64,000 nt of DNA from DATKAS01 sp963773315 (GTDB taxonomy: Bacteria > Actinomycetota > Acidimicrobiia > Acidimicrobiales > DATKAS01), in NCBI GenBank assembly GCA_963773315.1, contig CAVZAF010000002.1:248001-312000 (forward strand), read 5' to 3'. This document shows positions 42,700 through 51,416 of this stretch, one piece after another. Position numbers and translations under genes: made by a program. Each line of letters opens with the position of its first letter. The stretch's first letter is position 1. The notes under the pieces are model-generated. The model saw only the letters and a list, made by a program, of their open reading frames with translations, made no database searches and was not told where the DNA came from.

Positions 42700-44025
42700 C
42701 TAAGCGGTCTGTACCGGACGCGGCGGCGGCGCGGGAGGATGTCGCTCGGGCGCCGCGGTGTAGCCGTTGTGATCGCCGTCGGCAGTCGCGATCGGGGCCG
42801 GCGGAGGAGCCGGTGGCGTCCGCCTGACGGGCTCGTGCGGCGCCGCGACGATCCCAAACAGACCGACCGCGAACACGAGACCCATCGCGATGAGGCACGC
42901 GACCCGGACGCTGAAGATGGCCGCGAGCAACCCGCCGATCGCCGCGCCGCCGCCGTCGGCTGCGAGCAGCACGCCATTGATGAGCCCGAACGCGGAAGCG
43001 CGTGACTCATTCGGCAGCCGGGATCCGGCGACGGTGTTCGTCGGGATCGCGCTGCCGAGGGTGACCCCGACCGCGATGAACGCGAGCACGATCAGCGGCA
43101 TCTCGAGATCCAAGCCGAAGAGCACCAGGGCCGCCGCCGCCCCGCTCGCGGCGACGACTCCTCCGGCGCGCAACAGCCAGCGAGCGGGATGGTTCTGGAG
43201 GGGGACGATCGAAACGATGGTGATCATGCCGAGCGGCACGGCCGCGGCGAGCACGCCGGCCGCGGTATCGCCTGAGCCGAGCTGCTTCAACGCGTACACG
43301 GCTGCGAGCGACTGAGGGATGATCGCTCCGAGGTTCACGCTCGCAAAGAAGACGATCGCCCGTCGAACCATCACGTCGTCGTAGATCGCGCGTGCTCCCT
43401 CGCGGAGCGTGATCCGGTTCGACTTCGACGTCGCAGTCCGCCCGATCTGAAGTTGGGTCAACGCCAGAGCGGAGGCGACGAACGACAAGGCATTGACGAG
43501 GAGCGCGCCGCGAGCGCTCACGACAGCGACGAGCACGCCCCCGACCAGATAGCCGAGCACTGTCGTTCCCTGTGTGACGATCGTGGCCAGAGCGAGCGCG
43601 TCGGGATACTGATGACGCGGCACGGACTCGGGGAGCAGCGCTGCCTTTGCCGCGTCAAACGGGGGAGTCGGCAGCGCAGCGACGAACGCGAGGAGCAGCA
43701 GCACGCCTACCGGCATCGGCACGAGCATGATCACGAACACGGCCGCTCGGATCAGGTCGCACGCGATCATCAGGTGCTTGCGCGGAAAGCGGTCCCCGAG
43801 GGTCGCGAGGACGGGCCCGATGCCGATCCAAGGCAGCACGCTGACAGTGACGACGAGCCCGGTGAGGCCCGCAGAGTCCGTCCGCTCGTAGACGAGCACC
43901 GCGAGCGCCACGCGCGCCGCCCAGTCCCCCGCGCCCGACAGCAGAGCGGAGAACAGGATGATCGTGAGCGAGCGGCTCTTGAGGGGTGCTCGCAGCTGTT
44001 GCAGACGCTGGCGCAGGTGGCTCAC
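42700..44025 (-). CDS. Major facilitator superfamily transporter
   Basis: A 441-residue permease with 12 helices, the MFS loop LGDRFPRKHLM between helices 2 and 3, and a proline/alanine-rich cytoplasmic tail (PPAPPPAPIATADG) of about 40 residues. Similarity in layout is to the multidrug/macrolide exporter and enterobactin-exporter type MFS_3 group. The substrate is unknown. The GTG start opens directly on the intergenic region 44026-44478. Confidence 0.82.
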   Translation of the reverse strand: MSHLRQRLQQLRAPLKSRSLTIILFSALLSGAGDWAARVALAVLVYERTDSAGLTGLVVTVSVLPWIGIGPVLATLGDRFPRKHLMIACDLIRAAVFVIMLVPMPVGVLLLLAFVAALPTPPFDAAKAALLPESVPRHQYPDALALATIVTQGTTVLGYLVGGVLVAVVSARGALLVNALSFVASALALTQLQIGRTATSKSNRITLREGARAIYDDVMVRRAIVFFASVNLGAIIPQSLAAVYALKQLGSGDTAAGVLAAAVPLGMITIVSIVPLQNHPARWLLRAGGVVAASGAAAALVLFGLDLEMPLIVLAFIAVGVTLGSAIPTNTVAGSRLPNESRASAFGLINGVLLAADGGGAAIGGLLAAIFSVRVACLIAMGLVFAVGLFGIVAAPHEPVRRTPPAPPPAPIATADGDHNGYTAAPERHPPAPPPRPVQTA

Positions 44026-44478
44026 CTCCCCGGGCCGTCACGGTAGACGGAGGTCAACAACTCTCAGCGCAAACACGTTCTGCACCCAACTGACCGCGCT
44101 CCGCTGTGCGAAGTATCGGCCCTTCACGCCGCCGACTGCAGCACGTAACATGCCGTCACCTGACCTAGTCAGGTGGCGATGCGTCTGAAGGGAGGAGCCC
44201 GTATGCGGCGCGTGGGCTGGCAATGAGCCAGCTCCCGGAGCAACGTCGCACCTGAGCGTCGGGGGCGATCCCCGGTCCACCGTTCTCACGGTGAAGCCGG
44301 AGGCCTGACGCCACACACCAAGCAGCTCCAGGAGCCTTAGCGATCTGGAGCCCCCGTCCCTCTACCCCCGGCATCCCACGCCCCTCCGTCACACACGATG
44401 GCGCCGGTACTGGAGCGGGGGCTTCATCGCGTCTGCGCACCGGTGCGCACGCAGTGCGCGACGCGCCAGACTGCGCCC
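44026..44478. other. Non-coding gap with several stem-loops
   Basis: No convincing gene lies in these 453 bases. A small palindrome CACCTGA/TCAGGTG (44157-44163 and 44169-44175) could be an operator for the flanking MFS or acyl-CoA ligase gene. From about 44199 to 44340 several short stems can be drawn on the plus strand. They include GCTGGC/GCCAGC, GGGG/CCCC, CACCG/CGGTG and a closing GCGTC/GACGC pair around the last two, so a structured RNA is possible. I cannot match it to a known family. Confidence 0.35.
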
Positions 44479-46179
44479 ATGCCGCCGTCGATCGCCGAAG
44501 TCCACGCCGCGCTCACTGCACCCGGCCAGATGTTCGAGATGGAAGAGGTCGTGATCCGCGGGATCCCGACTCGCACCTGGAAGCTCGCGCCGCCCTCACT
44601 GCGCGCGGTGCTCGAGCAGAGCAGGGCCCACGGCGACCTCACGTTCCTCGTGTACGAGGACGACACGCTGACCTTCCGTCACCACTTCGCGGCGGCCGCA
44701 ACGCTCGCCCATCGCCTCGTCGACGACCTCGGCGTGCGAAAGGGAGACCGCGTCGCGATCGCGATGCGCAACTTCCCCGAGTGGTCGATCGCGTTCTGGG
44801 CCGCAGCCGCCGCAGGTGCAGTGATCGTTCCCCTCAACGCGTGGTGGACGGGGCCCGAGCTCGAGTACGGGCTGAGCGACTCGGGAGCAGTCGTCGCCTT
44901 CGTCGACGACGAACGCCACGAGCGCCTCGGCGAGCACTACGCAGCATTGCCCGACCTGCGCGCTGTCATCGTGGCCAAGAGCGAGCACGAGCTCGCGGCG
45001 CCGGCGCAACGGTTCGAGGACGTGCTCGGTGACGTCGACGTTGATGCCGAGCTCCCCGATGTCGCGCTCGACCCTGAGGACGACGCGACGATCTTCTACA
45101 CGTCGGGCACGACTGGCCGGCCGAAAGGCGCACTCGGCACGCAACGCAACATCTGCACGAACTTGATGAGCCTGGTGTTCGCGTCGTCACGCGCAGCTGC
45201 CCGATCCGACGCGGCTCCTGTCGCCGTGCCGGGCGCCGGGGAGCAGAACGCGTACCTGTTGTCGGTGCCGTTCTTCCACGCGACCGGGTGCCACTCGGTC
45301 TTGGTGGCCAACCTCGCGTTCGGCGGGAAGATCGTGATCATGTACCGCTGGGATGCGGGCCGCGCGCTCGAGCTGATCGAGCGGGAGCGCATCACGACGT
45401 TCGGCGGTGTGCCCGCGATGGTGTGGCAAGTGCTCGATCACCCCGACTTCGCCACGCGCGACATCTCGAGCGTGAAGTCGATCGGCTACGGCGGCGCGCC
45501 CGCGGCCCCTGAGCTCGTCCGTCGCATCGAAGCGATGTTCCCGGGCCGAACGCCGAGCAACGGCTACGGGCTCACCGAGACGTCGTCGGTCACGACGATG
45601 AACTCGGGGGCGGATTACCAGCACAAGCCCGACAGCGTCGGCGTGCCCGTCGCGGTCTGCGACGTGAAAGTCGTCGACGAGGAAGGCGCGGTGCTCGAGA
45701 CGGGCTCGGTGGGCGAGCTCTGGATCAAGGGACCGAACGTCGTGAAGGGATACTTCAACAAGCCCGAGGCAACCGAGGCGTCGTTCACGGACGGCTGGCT
45801 CCACAGTGGTGACGTCGCTCGCCTCGATGACGAGGGCTTCGTGTTCATCGTCGACCGCGCCAAGGACATGGTCATCCGCGGTGGCGAGAACGTGTACTGC
45901 GTCGAGGTCGAGGCGGCTCTGTTCGAGCATCCCGCAGTCTCCGACGCGGCGGTCATCGGGATCCCGCACCAGGTGCTCGGCGAGGAGGTCGGCGCGATCG
46001 TGCAGCTCGCGCCGGGCACGGCCGCGACCGAGGACGAGCTCAAGGCGCATGTCGCCGAGCGTCTCGCCGCGTTCAAGGTGCCGGTGCGCATCTGGTTCCG
46101 CGACGAGCCGCTCCCTCGCAACCCCGCCGGCAAGATCCTCAAGCGCGACCTGCGTAGCGAGCTCGTGGGTGAGGGTTGA
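44479..46179 (+). CDS. Acyl-CoA synthetase / AMP-dependent ligase
   Basis: Activates a carboxylic acid as acyl-AMP then acyl-CoA. The 566-residue ANL enzyme has the P-loop FYTSGTTGRPKGA near residue 208, NGYGLTETS near 358, WLHSGDVARLDDEGF near 437 and the A10 lysine motif NPAGKILKRDL at the end. The acid cannot be specified, but medium/long-chain fatty acid is likely. The ATG (MPPSIAEV) has CAGACT six bases upstream. The stop overlaps the TTG of the next gene. Confidence 0.9.
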   Translation: MPPSIAEVHAALTAPGQMFEMEEVVIRGIPTRTWKLAPPSLRAVLEQSRAHGDLTFLVYEDDTLTFRHHFAAAATLAHRLVDDLGVRKGDRVAIAMRNFPEWSIAFWAAAAAGAVIVPLNAWWTGPELEYGLSDSGAVVAFVDDERHERLGEHYAALPDLRAVIVAKSEHELAAPAQRFEDVLGDVDVDAELPDVALDPEDDATIFYTSGTTGRPKGALGTQRNICTNLMSLVFASSRAAARSDAAPVAVPGAGEQNAYLLSVPFFHATGCHSVLVANLAFGGKIVIMYRWDAGRALELIERERITTFGGVPAMVWQVLDHPDFATRDISSVKSIGYGGAPAAPELVRRIEAMFPGRTPSNGYGLTETSSVTTMNSGADYQHKPDSVGVPVAVCDVKVVDEEGAVLETGSVGELWIKGPNVVKGYFNKPEATEASFTDGWLHSGDVARLDDEGFVFIVDRAKDMVIRGGENVYCVEVEAALFEHPAVSDAAVIGIPHQVLGEEVGAIVQLAPGTAATEDELKAHVAERLAAFKVPVRIWFRDEPLPRNPAGKILKRDLRSELVGEG

Positions 46180-46958
46180 GCCTGGCCGACCGCGTCGACG
46201 CCGTCCACGCAGAGTTCCGACGTCGCAGCGCGAGCGCGCTCGGCGGCGAGGTGCTCGACGACGATGGCGTGCTGCTTTGGGCAGGGCCGAACGATGCGGC
46301 CATCGTCGTCAATGGCGCGCTTCGCACGTCCCCTGACGTCACTGCCGCCGAGCTCCTCGAGCGCGCCGCGGGGTTCTTCGGGGCGCGGTCACGCGGTCAC
46401 ACGGTGTTCTGCCGCTCCGACATCGACCGAGACGTCGTCGAGACGTGCCGGTCGCGCGATCTGCGTGCGCTCGCGGAAGGCGGTCTTCCGGAGATGGTCG
46501 TGCACGAACGAGTTGCCGTCCCTGCCGTGCCCGACGGCACGTCGGTCCGCCAGGTCAGCACCGATCGCGACCGTGACGAATACGTCGAGGTGTTCGCTGC
46601 GGCCTACGCGCAGCTCGGTGCATCGAGAGACACCGTGGTCGGTGTGATGCCGCCGCTCGAGATGCTGCTGGGTGACGATGTCGGCGCGTTCGTCGTCGAC
46701 CTCGACGGGCTCCCTGCTGCGGTGGCCATGTCGGTCGTCATCGACGGAGTCGCCGACATCCACTGGGTGGGCACGATGCCGTTCGCAGCCCGTCGCGGCT
46801 TGGCGGAGCTCGCGACGGCGAAGTCGATCGGGCACGGGTTCGACCACGGCGCCGATGTCGCGGCGCTGCAAGCGTCGCCGATGGGCGACCGCCTGTACCG
46901 ACGGATGGGCTTCGTGGAGCTCTACCGGTACGAAGAGTTTCTGGTCTTCGCGACGTGA
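46176..46958 (+). CDS. GNAT-like acetyltransferase domain protein
   Basis: A 260-residue protein with a two-lobed GNAT-like layout: an N-terminal lobe (VHAEFRRRSASALG…AIVVNGAL) and a C-terminal lobe with GAFVVDLDGLPAAVAMSVVIDGVADIHWVGTMPFAARRGLAELA. The P-loop is partly recognisable as ARRGLAELAT, and the last strand is YRRMGFVELYRYEEFL. The acceptor is unknown. The TTG start overlaps the ligase TGA (TTGA), so it is coupled to the acyl-CoA ligase. Confidence 0.65.
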   Translation: MSLADRVDAVHAEFRRRSASALGGEVLDDDGVLLWAGPNDAAIVVNGALRTSPDVTAAELLERAAGFFGARSRGHTVFCRSDIDRDVVETCRSRDLRALAEGGLPEMVVHERVAVPAVPDGTSVRQVSTDRDRDEYVEVFAAAYAQLGASRDTVVGVMPPLEMLLGDDVGAFVVDLDGLPAAVAMSVVIDGVADIHWVGTMPFAARRGLAELATAKSIGHGFDHGADVAALQASPMGDRLYRRMGFVELYRYEEFLVFAT

Positions 46959-46971
46959 CAGGCTGCAGGGC

Positions 46972-47526
46972 ATGAGCGACGTCCCGAACCCCGATGGCTC
47001 TTCTCCGCGCAAGACCAAGTTCGGTGCGCCGCCGCCGATGGTCATCGATCCATCGAAGCGGTACACGGCGGTGATGGAGACGTCGATGGGCAGGCTCACG
47101 ATCGCGCTCGATGCGGCCGCCGCACCCAAGACCGTCAACAACTTCGTGTTCCTCGCGCGGTGGCACTACTACGACGGGGTCATCTTCCATCGCATCATCA
47201 AGGGCTTCGTGTGCCAGGGCGGCGATCCCGAGGGCACGGGACGCGGCGGGCCCGGCTATCGCTTCGAGGACGAGCTGCCGAAGGCCGGGCGTTACGAGAT
47301 CGGCTCCATGGCGATGGCGAACGCAGGCCCGAACACGAACGGCAGCCAGTTCTTCCTCATCAGCGGCAACGACGGTGCTCGGCTGCCACCGCAGTACTCG
47401 CTGTTCGGCAAGGTCGTCAGCGGGCTCGACATCGTCGAGGCGATGCAGTCGGTGCCGACGGGTTCGGGCGACCGTCCGAAGGAGGATGTCGTCATCCAGT
47501 CGGTGACGGTCACCGAGTCTGACTAG
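46972..47526 (+). CDS. Cyclophilin-type peptidyl-prolyl cis-trans isomerase
   Basis: A 184-residue cytoplasmic cyclophilin that speeds proline isomerisation during folding. Catalytic-site residues are in VIFHRIIKGFVCQGGDPEGTG (Arg-Phe-Gln equivalents) and MAMANAGPNTNGSQFFL, with the final YSLFGKVVSGLDIV. No signal peptide is visible. The ATG follows CAGGCT by seven bases; the stop TAG overlaps the next GTG by one base. Confidence 0.92.
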   Translation: MSDVPNPDGSSPRKTKFGAPPPMVIDPSKRYTAVMETSMGRLTIALDAAAAPKTVNNFVFLARWHYYDGVIFHRIIKGFVCQGGDPEGTGRGGPGYRFEDELPKAGRYEIGSMAMANAGPNTNGSQFFLISGNDGARLPPQYSLFGKVVSGLDIVEAMQSVPTGSGDRPKEDVVIQSVTVTESD

Positions 47527-48287
47527 TGCTCGCTCGCGTCATCGGGGTGCGCTGGTACCCGGTGAAATCGATGCAAGGCGAGGACCTCACGGGCTCCTCG
47601 TTCATGGCCAGGGGCATCCCCGGTGATCGTCATTGGGGAGTGCTCGACGTCGACACCGGGGTCGTGCTCTCGGCGAAGCGTGAGCCGCAGATGCTCGAGG
47701 CGTCGGCGACGATCGTCGACGGCGAGGCCGTCATCGTCCTCCCGGACGGGTCGACCGTCACGAGCGCCGACTCAAAGGTCGACGCGGTGCTCTCGGCATG
47801 GCTCGACCGCGACGTGAAGTTGGTCGCCGCGTCTCCCGGCGACCGAGGCACGTTCGAGATCGGTGCGAGCTTCGAAGACGAGAGCAGTGCCGTCGTGCAC
47901 CAGTGGCAGGGACCCGAAGGCACGTTCCACGACTCGCGACCGGTGCACGTGCTCTCGACCGCAAGCATGCGAGCGGTCGGAGCCGAGCATCCAGCCGGGC
48001 TGTTCGACCTCCGTCGCTTCCGCCCGAACCTCGTCGTCGACGTCGACGGTGCGGGCTTCGTCGAAGAGCGCTGGATCGGAGCGACGCTGGCGATCGGCAC
48101 GGCGCGGCTCGAGGTCATCAAGCCAACGAGCCGATGTGTCATGACGACGCGCCCGCAGGCGGGGCTGCCGCGCGACCTCGACGTGCTGCGCACGATCAAC
48201 CGCGTGAACGACGGCAACCTCGGCGTGCTTGCGCGCGTGGTTGGCGAGGGCGACGTGTCAGTCGGCGACGCGATCGAGCTCGCCTAG
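47526..48287 (+). CDS. MOSC domain protein
   Basis: A 253-residue protein with an N-terminal MOSC beta-barrel (VRWYPVKSMQGEDLTGSSF) and the C-terminal MOSC domain. The conserved cysteine lies in IKPTSRCVMTTRP near residue 205, with RRFRPNLVVDV before it. MOSC proteins bind sulfur-containing molybdenum cofactor and transfer sulfur or reduce N-hydroxylated compounds. A MoaD gene is present 13 kb downstream, in line with Moco use. The GTG overlaps the PPIase stop. Confidence 0.85.
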   Translation: MLARVIGVRWYPVKSMQGEDLTGSSFMARGIPGDRHWGVLDVDTGVVLSAKREPQMLEASATIVDGEAVIVLPDGSTVTSADSKVDAVLSAWLDRDVKLVAASPGDRGTFEIGASFEDESSAVVHQWQGPEGTFHDSRPVHVLSTASMRAVGAEHPAGLFDLRRFRPNLVVDVDGAGFVEERWIGATLAIGTARLEVIKPTSRCVMTTRPQAGLPRDLDVLRTINRVNDGNLGVLARVVGEGDVSVGDAIELA

Positions 48288-48304
48288 CGGGGTTGGGTCA
48301 GCCC

Positions 48305-48946
48305 TCAGGTGGGCTTGGCGGAGATCGGCTGGAACGAGGTGTCGAGATCCATCAGCTTCTCGGCGATCGTCGCGACGCGGCGGCCTTGGTAGCGCGCCGC
48401 GTCGAGCACGGTCTCGGGCACGGTGACCTGACCCCACGACGTGTCGTGCGAGGTGCCGTAGGGGTTGCCGCCGGCGGCGAACACCGCAGGGTCTGTGTAG
48501 CCCATTGGCACGATGACGCATCCCCAGTGGCAGAACGTGTTGTGCATCGAGACGATCGTCGTCTCGAGTCCGCCGTGGGTCGTCGACGCGGTCACGAAGC
48601 CTGAGGCGACCTTTCCGTTGAGGCCGCCCTGCGACCACATGCGCGCGGTCGAGTCGACGAACAGCTTCAGCTGCGCTGCCATGTTCCCGTAGTGGCTGGG
48701 CGTGCCGAGCACCATGGCGTGCGCCCACTCGATGTCGGCGAGCTCGGCCTCGGGCACGTGCTTCCACTCGTCGACCGTCGCCGCCCACCTCGGCACCGAC
48801 GCGATCACCTCTGGTGAGGCGACCTCGCGCGCCTGCCGGACCCGCACATCGGCGCCGACTTGCTCGGCACCTTCGGCTACGGCCCGGGCGATGCGATGGC
48901 CGTTCTCGAACATCGAGTAGTAGATGACTGCGACGTTGGCCCCCAT
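48305..48946 (-). CDS. wrbA: NAD(P)H:quinone oxidoreductase, WrbA type
   Basis: A 213-residue flavodoxin-like enzyme reducing quinones by two electrons to avoid semiquinone radicals. FMN-binding loops are visible at VAVIYYSMFENGHRIARAV (phosphate), VLGTPSHYGNMAAQLKLFVDS and ASTTHGGLETTIVSMHNTF. TAGTGT lies nine bases before the ATG. It is divergent from the Nudix gene with an 18-base gap. Confidence 0.9.
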   Translation of the reverse strand: MGANVAVIYYSMFENGHRIARAVAEGAEQVGADVRVRQAREVASPEVIASVPRWAATVDEWKHVPEAELADIEWAHAMVLGTPSHYGNMAAQLKLFVDSTARMWSQGGLNGKVASGFVTASTTHGGLETTIVSMHNTFCHWGCVIVPMGYTDPAVFAAGGNPYGTSHDTSWGQVTVPETVLDAARYQGRRVATIAEKLMDLDTSFQPISAKPT

Positions 48947-48964
48947 CGAAGGCGCACACTAGAA

Positions 48965-49498
48965 GTGATCGATCCCGGCGACACCCCGGTCGACATCGTC
49001 GACGCCGACGACCACGTGGTCGACGTCGTGCTGCGCCGCGAGATGCGGGCACGGAACCTCCGTCACCGCTCGGTCGGCATCGCAGTGCTCGACGGTGACG
49101 GACGGGTGCTGATCCACCGGCGGGCCGACGACAAGGACGTGTGGCCGGGGCGCTGGGACCTCGCCGTCGGCGGCGTCGTCGACTCGGGGGAGGCCTGGGA
49201 ACGGGCGGCGGTGCGCGAGCTCGCCGAGGAAGTCGGCAGCGCCGCGCCGATCCGCGAGATCGGCAGGGCGAGCTACGAGGACGACGACGTGAGGACGATC
49301 GTCCGCATGTATGTCGCACGCGACGACGGACCGTTCACGTTTTCCGACGGCGAGGTCGTCGAAGCCTTCTTCGTGTCGGTCGACGAGCTTCGTGACCGCC
49401 TCGCCCACGACCTGTTCGTGCCCGACAGCGTGGCGATGCTCTGGCCTCTCCTCGTAGAGCTCCTCAGTGGCGGGGAAGCCGGTCCCGCCACCACGTGA
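48965..49498 (+). CDS. Nudix hydrolase
   Basis: A 177-residue Nudix protein with box GGVVDSGEAWERAAVRELAEEVG near residue 77 (all catalytic Glu/Arg present), preceded by RHRSVGIAVLDGDGRVLIHRRA, which resembles the isopentenyl-diphosphate isomerase/NUDIX group. Substrate is unknown. The GTG start is five bases after ACTAGA; the 3' end overlaps the convergent methylase gene by 35 bases. Confidence 0.85.
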   Translation: MIDPGDTPVDIVDADDHVVDVVLRREMRARNLRHRSVGIAVLDGDGRVLIHRRADDKDVWPGRWDLAVGGVVDSGEAWERAAVRELAEEVGSAAPIREIGRASYEDDDVRTIVRMYVARDDGPFTFSDGEVVEAFFVSVDELRDRLAHDLFVPDSVAMLWPLLVELLSGGEAGPATT

Positions 49499-50960
49499 AC
49501 GTCGTGTCGTCGACGCCGTAGGCGGTGCACATCAGGCGGCCCGACTCGAGCACGTCGCCGGCACGCAGCGCGGCCTCGGCCCGCTCCCAGGAGTCCGACG
49601 GCTCGGGCAGCGGGAGCGCGCGCACATCGCTCGCGCTCAGCTTGATGGCCGACGACGAGCGAGCCGCGCCGAGATGCTGCGTTGCCGCCCACGCGGTCAG
49701 GGCCGGCGAGCAGAGCGCGGTGGCGATCGGCCAGAGCAGCGGTGCCTCCGCCACGATCGAGATCACCGGCACCGCGGGAAGCCACTCGCCCTGCTCGTCG
49801 ACCGCCGCCTCGATCACGCGCGTCTGTGTCGCGACGACGACCTTGGGCACGAGGCGCGCACGGAGCCGAGCCGAGAGGGCGGACGTCGAGACCGTGGGAC
49901 GCGTGAAGTGCCGACGGGCGATGGTCGCGTTTGCCTTGCCCCATCGCACGCGCCCGACGTCGATGAGCCCGGACGTGATGACCGGCGCGCCCTCGCCACC
50001 TTCCTCGACGAGCGACGCGACCTCGTAGAACTCGTCGCGGAAGTCGGCGGTCACCGCCGCGATTTCGCCGATCGTGCGATCGCTCCGGAGCGCGACGCCC
50101 GGCACGCCGAGCGCGTCCGCGAGCAGGGGCGCCCACGAGCCGTGGGGCAGGTCGAGGTCGGCCAGCGGGACGTCGCCACGTGTTCGCGCGATCGGTCCCT
50201 GCGTGCGCCCTCGACAGAGGCCGATCGCGCACGTCGCGACGTCGGCGGCGAAGACGTTCTCGGATGCGATCCAGAGATGCTCGACCGAGGCGAGGTCGCG
50301 TACCGCGGCGCGCGCCCATCCTCCGTCGCGCGTCGCGAGAATCGACAACGGCTGCACGAACGCGACGCGTCCGCCGTCGGCGCGGGCAAGCCGCGTCGCG
50401 AGCACGAGGAACAGCGACGCCTCGTCGACGTAGGGCGGGAGCGACGTCCCGAGGCGAGTGGAGCGCGTCGTGAGGTGCGTCGCTGTCTCTCTGCGCAGCT
50501 GCGTGAGGAACGGAGGATTGCCGACGACGACGTCGAACGTGCCGTCGGACAGGTCCGCCTTGAACGCGTCTCCGACGACGAGCTGCGCGTCACCGCCGAC
50601 CGCGCTCCGGCACCCGTCGATCGCTCTCGGATCGGTGTCGAGACCGACCAGGTTCCGCGTGGTGCCAAGACGACGCGCCGCCGCGACGAGGAAGTTCCCA
50701 GTGCCGCACGCGGGATCGAGCAGGCGGATCGTGCGTGGGTCGCGTCCTTCGTCGAGGAGCGGCTGCAGCGACCAGTCGAGCAGTCGCTCGACGAGGAACG
50801 GAGGAGTGTCGAACGCGCCGAAGCGACGCTGTTCCTCGAGGCTCAGCCCCGAGCGTCGGAGAGACCTATCGCTCTGTGTCGTTGAAGAGCTACCGCTCTT
50901 CGCGGAACGCGACGTGCTGACGGACGACGGGGTCGTACTTCTTGATCTCGAGCCGCTCAC
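49464..50960 (-). CDS. N6-adenine DNA methylase-like protein
   Basis: A DNA methylase of the N-6 class without a visible restriction partner. The SAM motif is LLDPACGTGNFLVAAARRLG and the catalytic NPPF lies in VVVGNPPFLTQLRRE, with a C-terminal target-recognition-like region (SSSAIKLSASDVRALPLPEP). The core starts near FGAFDTPPFLVERLLDW. The only ordinary start codon is GTG at 50960, inside rpmG; no ATG, GTG or TTG follows before the core, so the true start is unclear (CTG at about 50849 is possible). Confidence 0.7.
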   Translation of the reverse strand: MSGSRSRSTTPSSVSTSRSAKSGSSSTTQSDRSLRRSGLSLEEQRRFGAFDTPPFLVERLLDWSLQPLLDEGRDPRTIRLLDPACGTGNFLVAAARRLGTTRNLVGLDTDPRAIDGCRSAVGGDAQLVVGDAFKADLSDGTFDVVVGNPPFLTQLRRETATHLTTRSTRLGTSLPPYVDEASLFLVLATRLARADGGRVAFVQPLSILATRDGGWARAAVRDLASVEHLWIASENVFAADVATCAIGLCRGRTQGPIARTRGDVPLADLDLPHGSWAPLLADALGVPGVALRSDRTIGEIAAVTADFRDEFYEVASLVEEGGEGAPVITSGLIDVGRVRWGKANATIARRHFTRPTVSTSALSARLRARLVPKVVVATQTRVIEAAVDEQGEWLPAVPVISIVAEAPLLWPIATALCSPALTAWAATQHLGAARSSSAIKLSASDVRALPLPEPSDSWERAEAALRAGDVLESGRLMCTAYGVDDTTFTWWRDRLPRH

Positions 50961-51054
50961 GGGTGTTCGTCTTGTTCTTGCGAGTGACGTACGTGTACCC
51001 GGTGCCGGCGGTCGACTTCAGCTTGATGATCGGGCGCTTCTCGTTCTTCGGCAT
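50890..51054 (-). CDS. rpmG: 50S ribosomal protein L33
   Basis: A 54-residue ribosomal protein, MPKNEKRPIIKLKSTAGTGY to FREER, with the conserved YVTRKNKTNTRERLEIKKYDP core. Zinc cysteines are absent, so it is a C- (zinc-free) form, often linked to zinc limitation responses. It begins one base after the rpmB stop on the same strand, giving the rpmB-rpmG pair. Confidence 0.95.
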   Translation of the reverse strand: MPKNEKRPIIKLKSTAGTGYTYVTRKNKTNTRERLEIKKYDPVVRQHVAFREER

Positions 51055-51055
51055 G

Positions 51056-51292
51056 TCAGACCTTCTCGCCGCGGGCGCGGATCTGGGCCACTACGGCCTC
51101 GATGCCCTTCTTGTCGATCGTGCGGAGGCCCTTCGTGCTCACCGTCAGGGTGACCCAGCGCTTCTCGCTCGGCAGCCAGAAACGGCGCTTGTGCACGTTC
51201 GGCACCCACCACCGCTTGGTGCGGACGTGCGAGTGCGACACGGAGTAGCCGGTGGACGGCTTCTTCCCGGTGACTTGGCAGACGCGCGACAT
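51056..51292 (-). CDS. rpmB: 50S ribosomal protein L28
   Basis: A 78-residue L28 protein: MSRVCQVTGKKPSTGYSVSH, HVRTKRWWVPNVHKRRFWLP and LRTIDKKGIEAVVAQIRARG. Only one N-terminal cysteine of the zinc-ribbon set is present, so this is the zinc-free form, matching the zinc-free L33 next to it. A GAAGGA ribosome-binding site lies upstream of the ATG. Absence of neighbouring zinc-uptake regulators makes regulation by Zur speculative. Confidence 0.95.
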   Translation of the reverse strand: MSRVCQVTGKKPSTGYSVSHSHVRTKRWWVPNVHKRRFWLPSEKRWVTLTVSTKGLRTIDKKGIEAVVAQIRARGEKV

Positions 51293-51416
51293 GACCTGAT
51301 TCCTTCAGTTGAGACCCAGCTAGGCAGACGAGACCCAACAAGGCTGCAGGGACCCGGAAAGGGTACCGGCCGCGGCGCGCCATTCGCCAGCGCGGGTCGC
51401 GGTAGGTTCGCCGGCC

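Noticed and set aside
44190..44400. Group II intron fragment suggested by GAGCCCGTATGCGG and CACGGTGAAGCC strings.
   Set aside because: The order and spacing do not match a domain V/domain I layout, and no reverse transcriptase is present.
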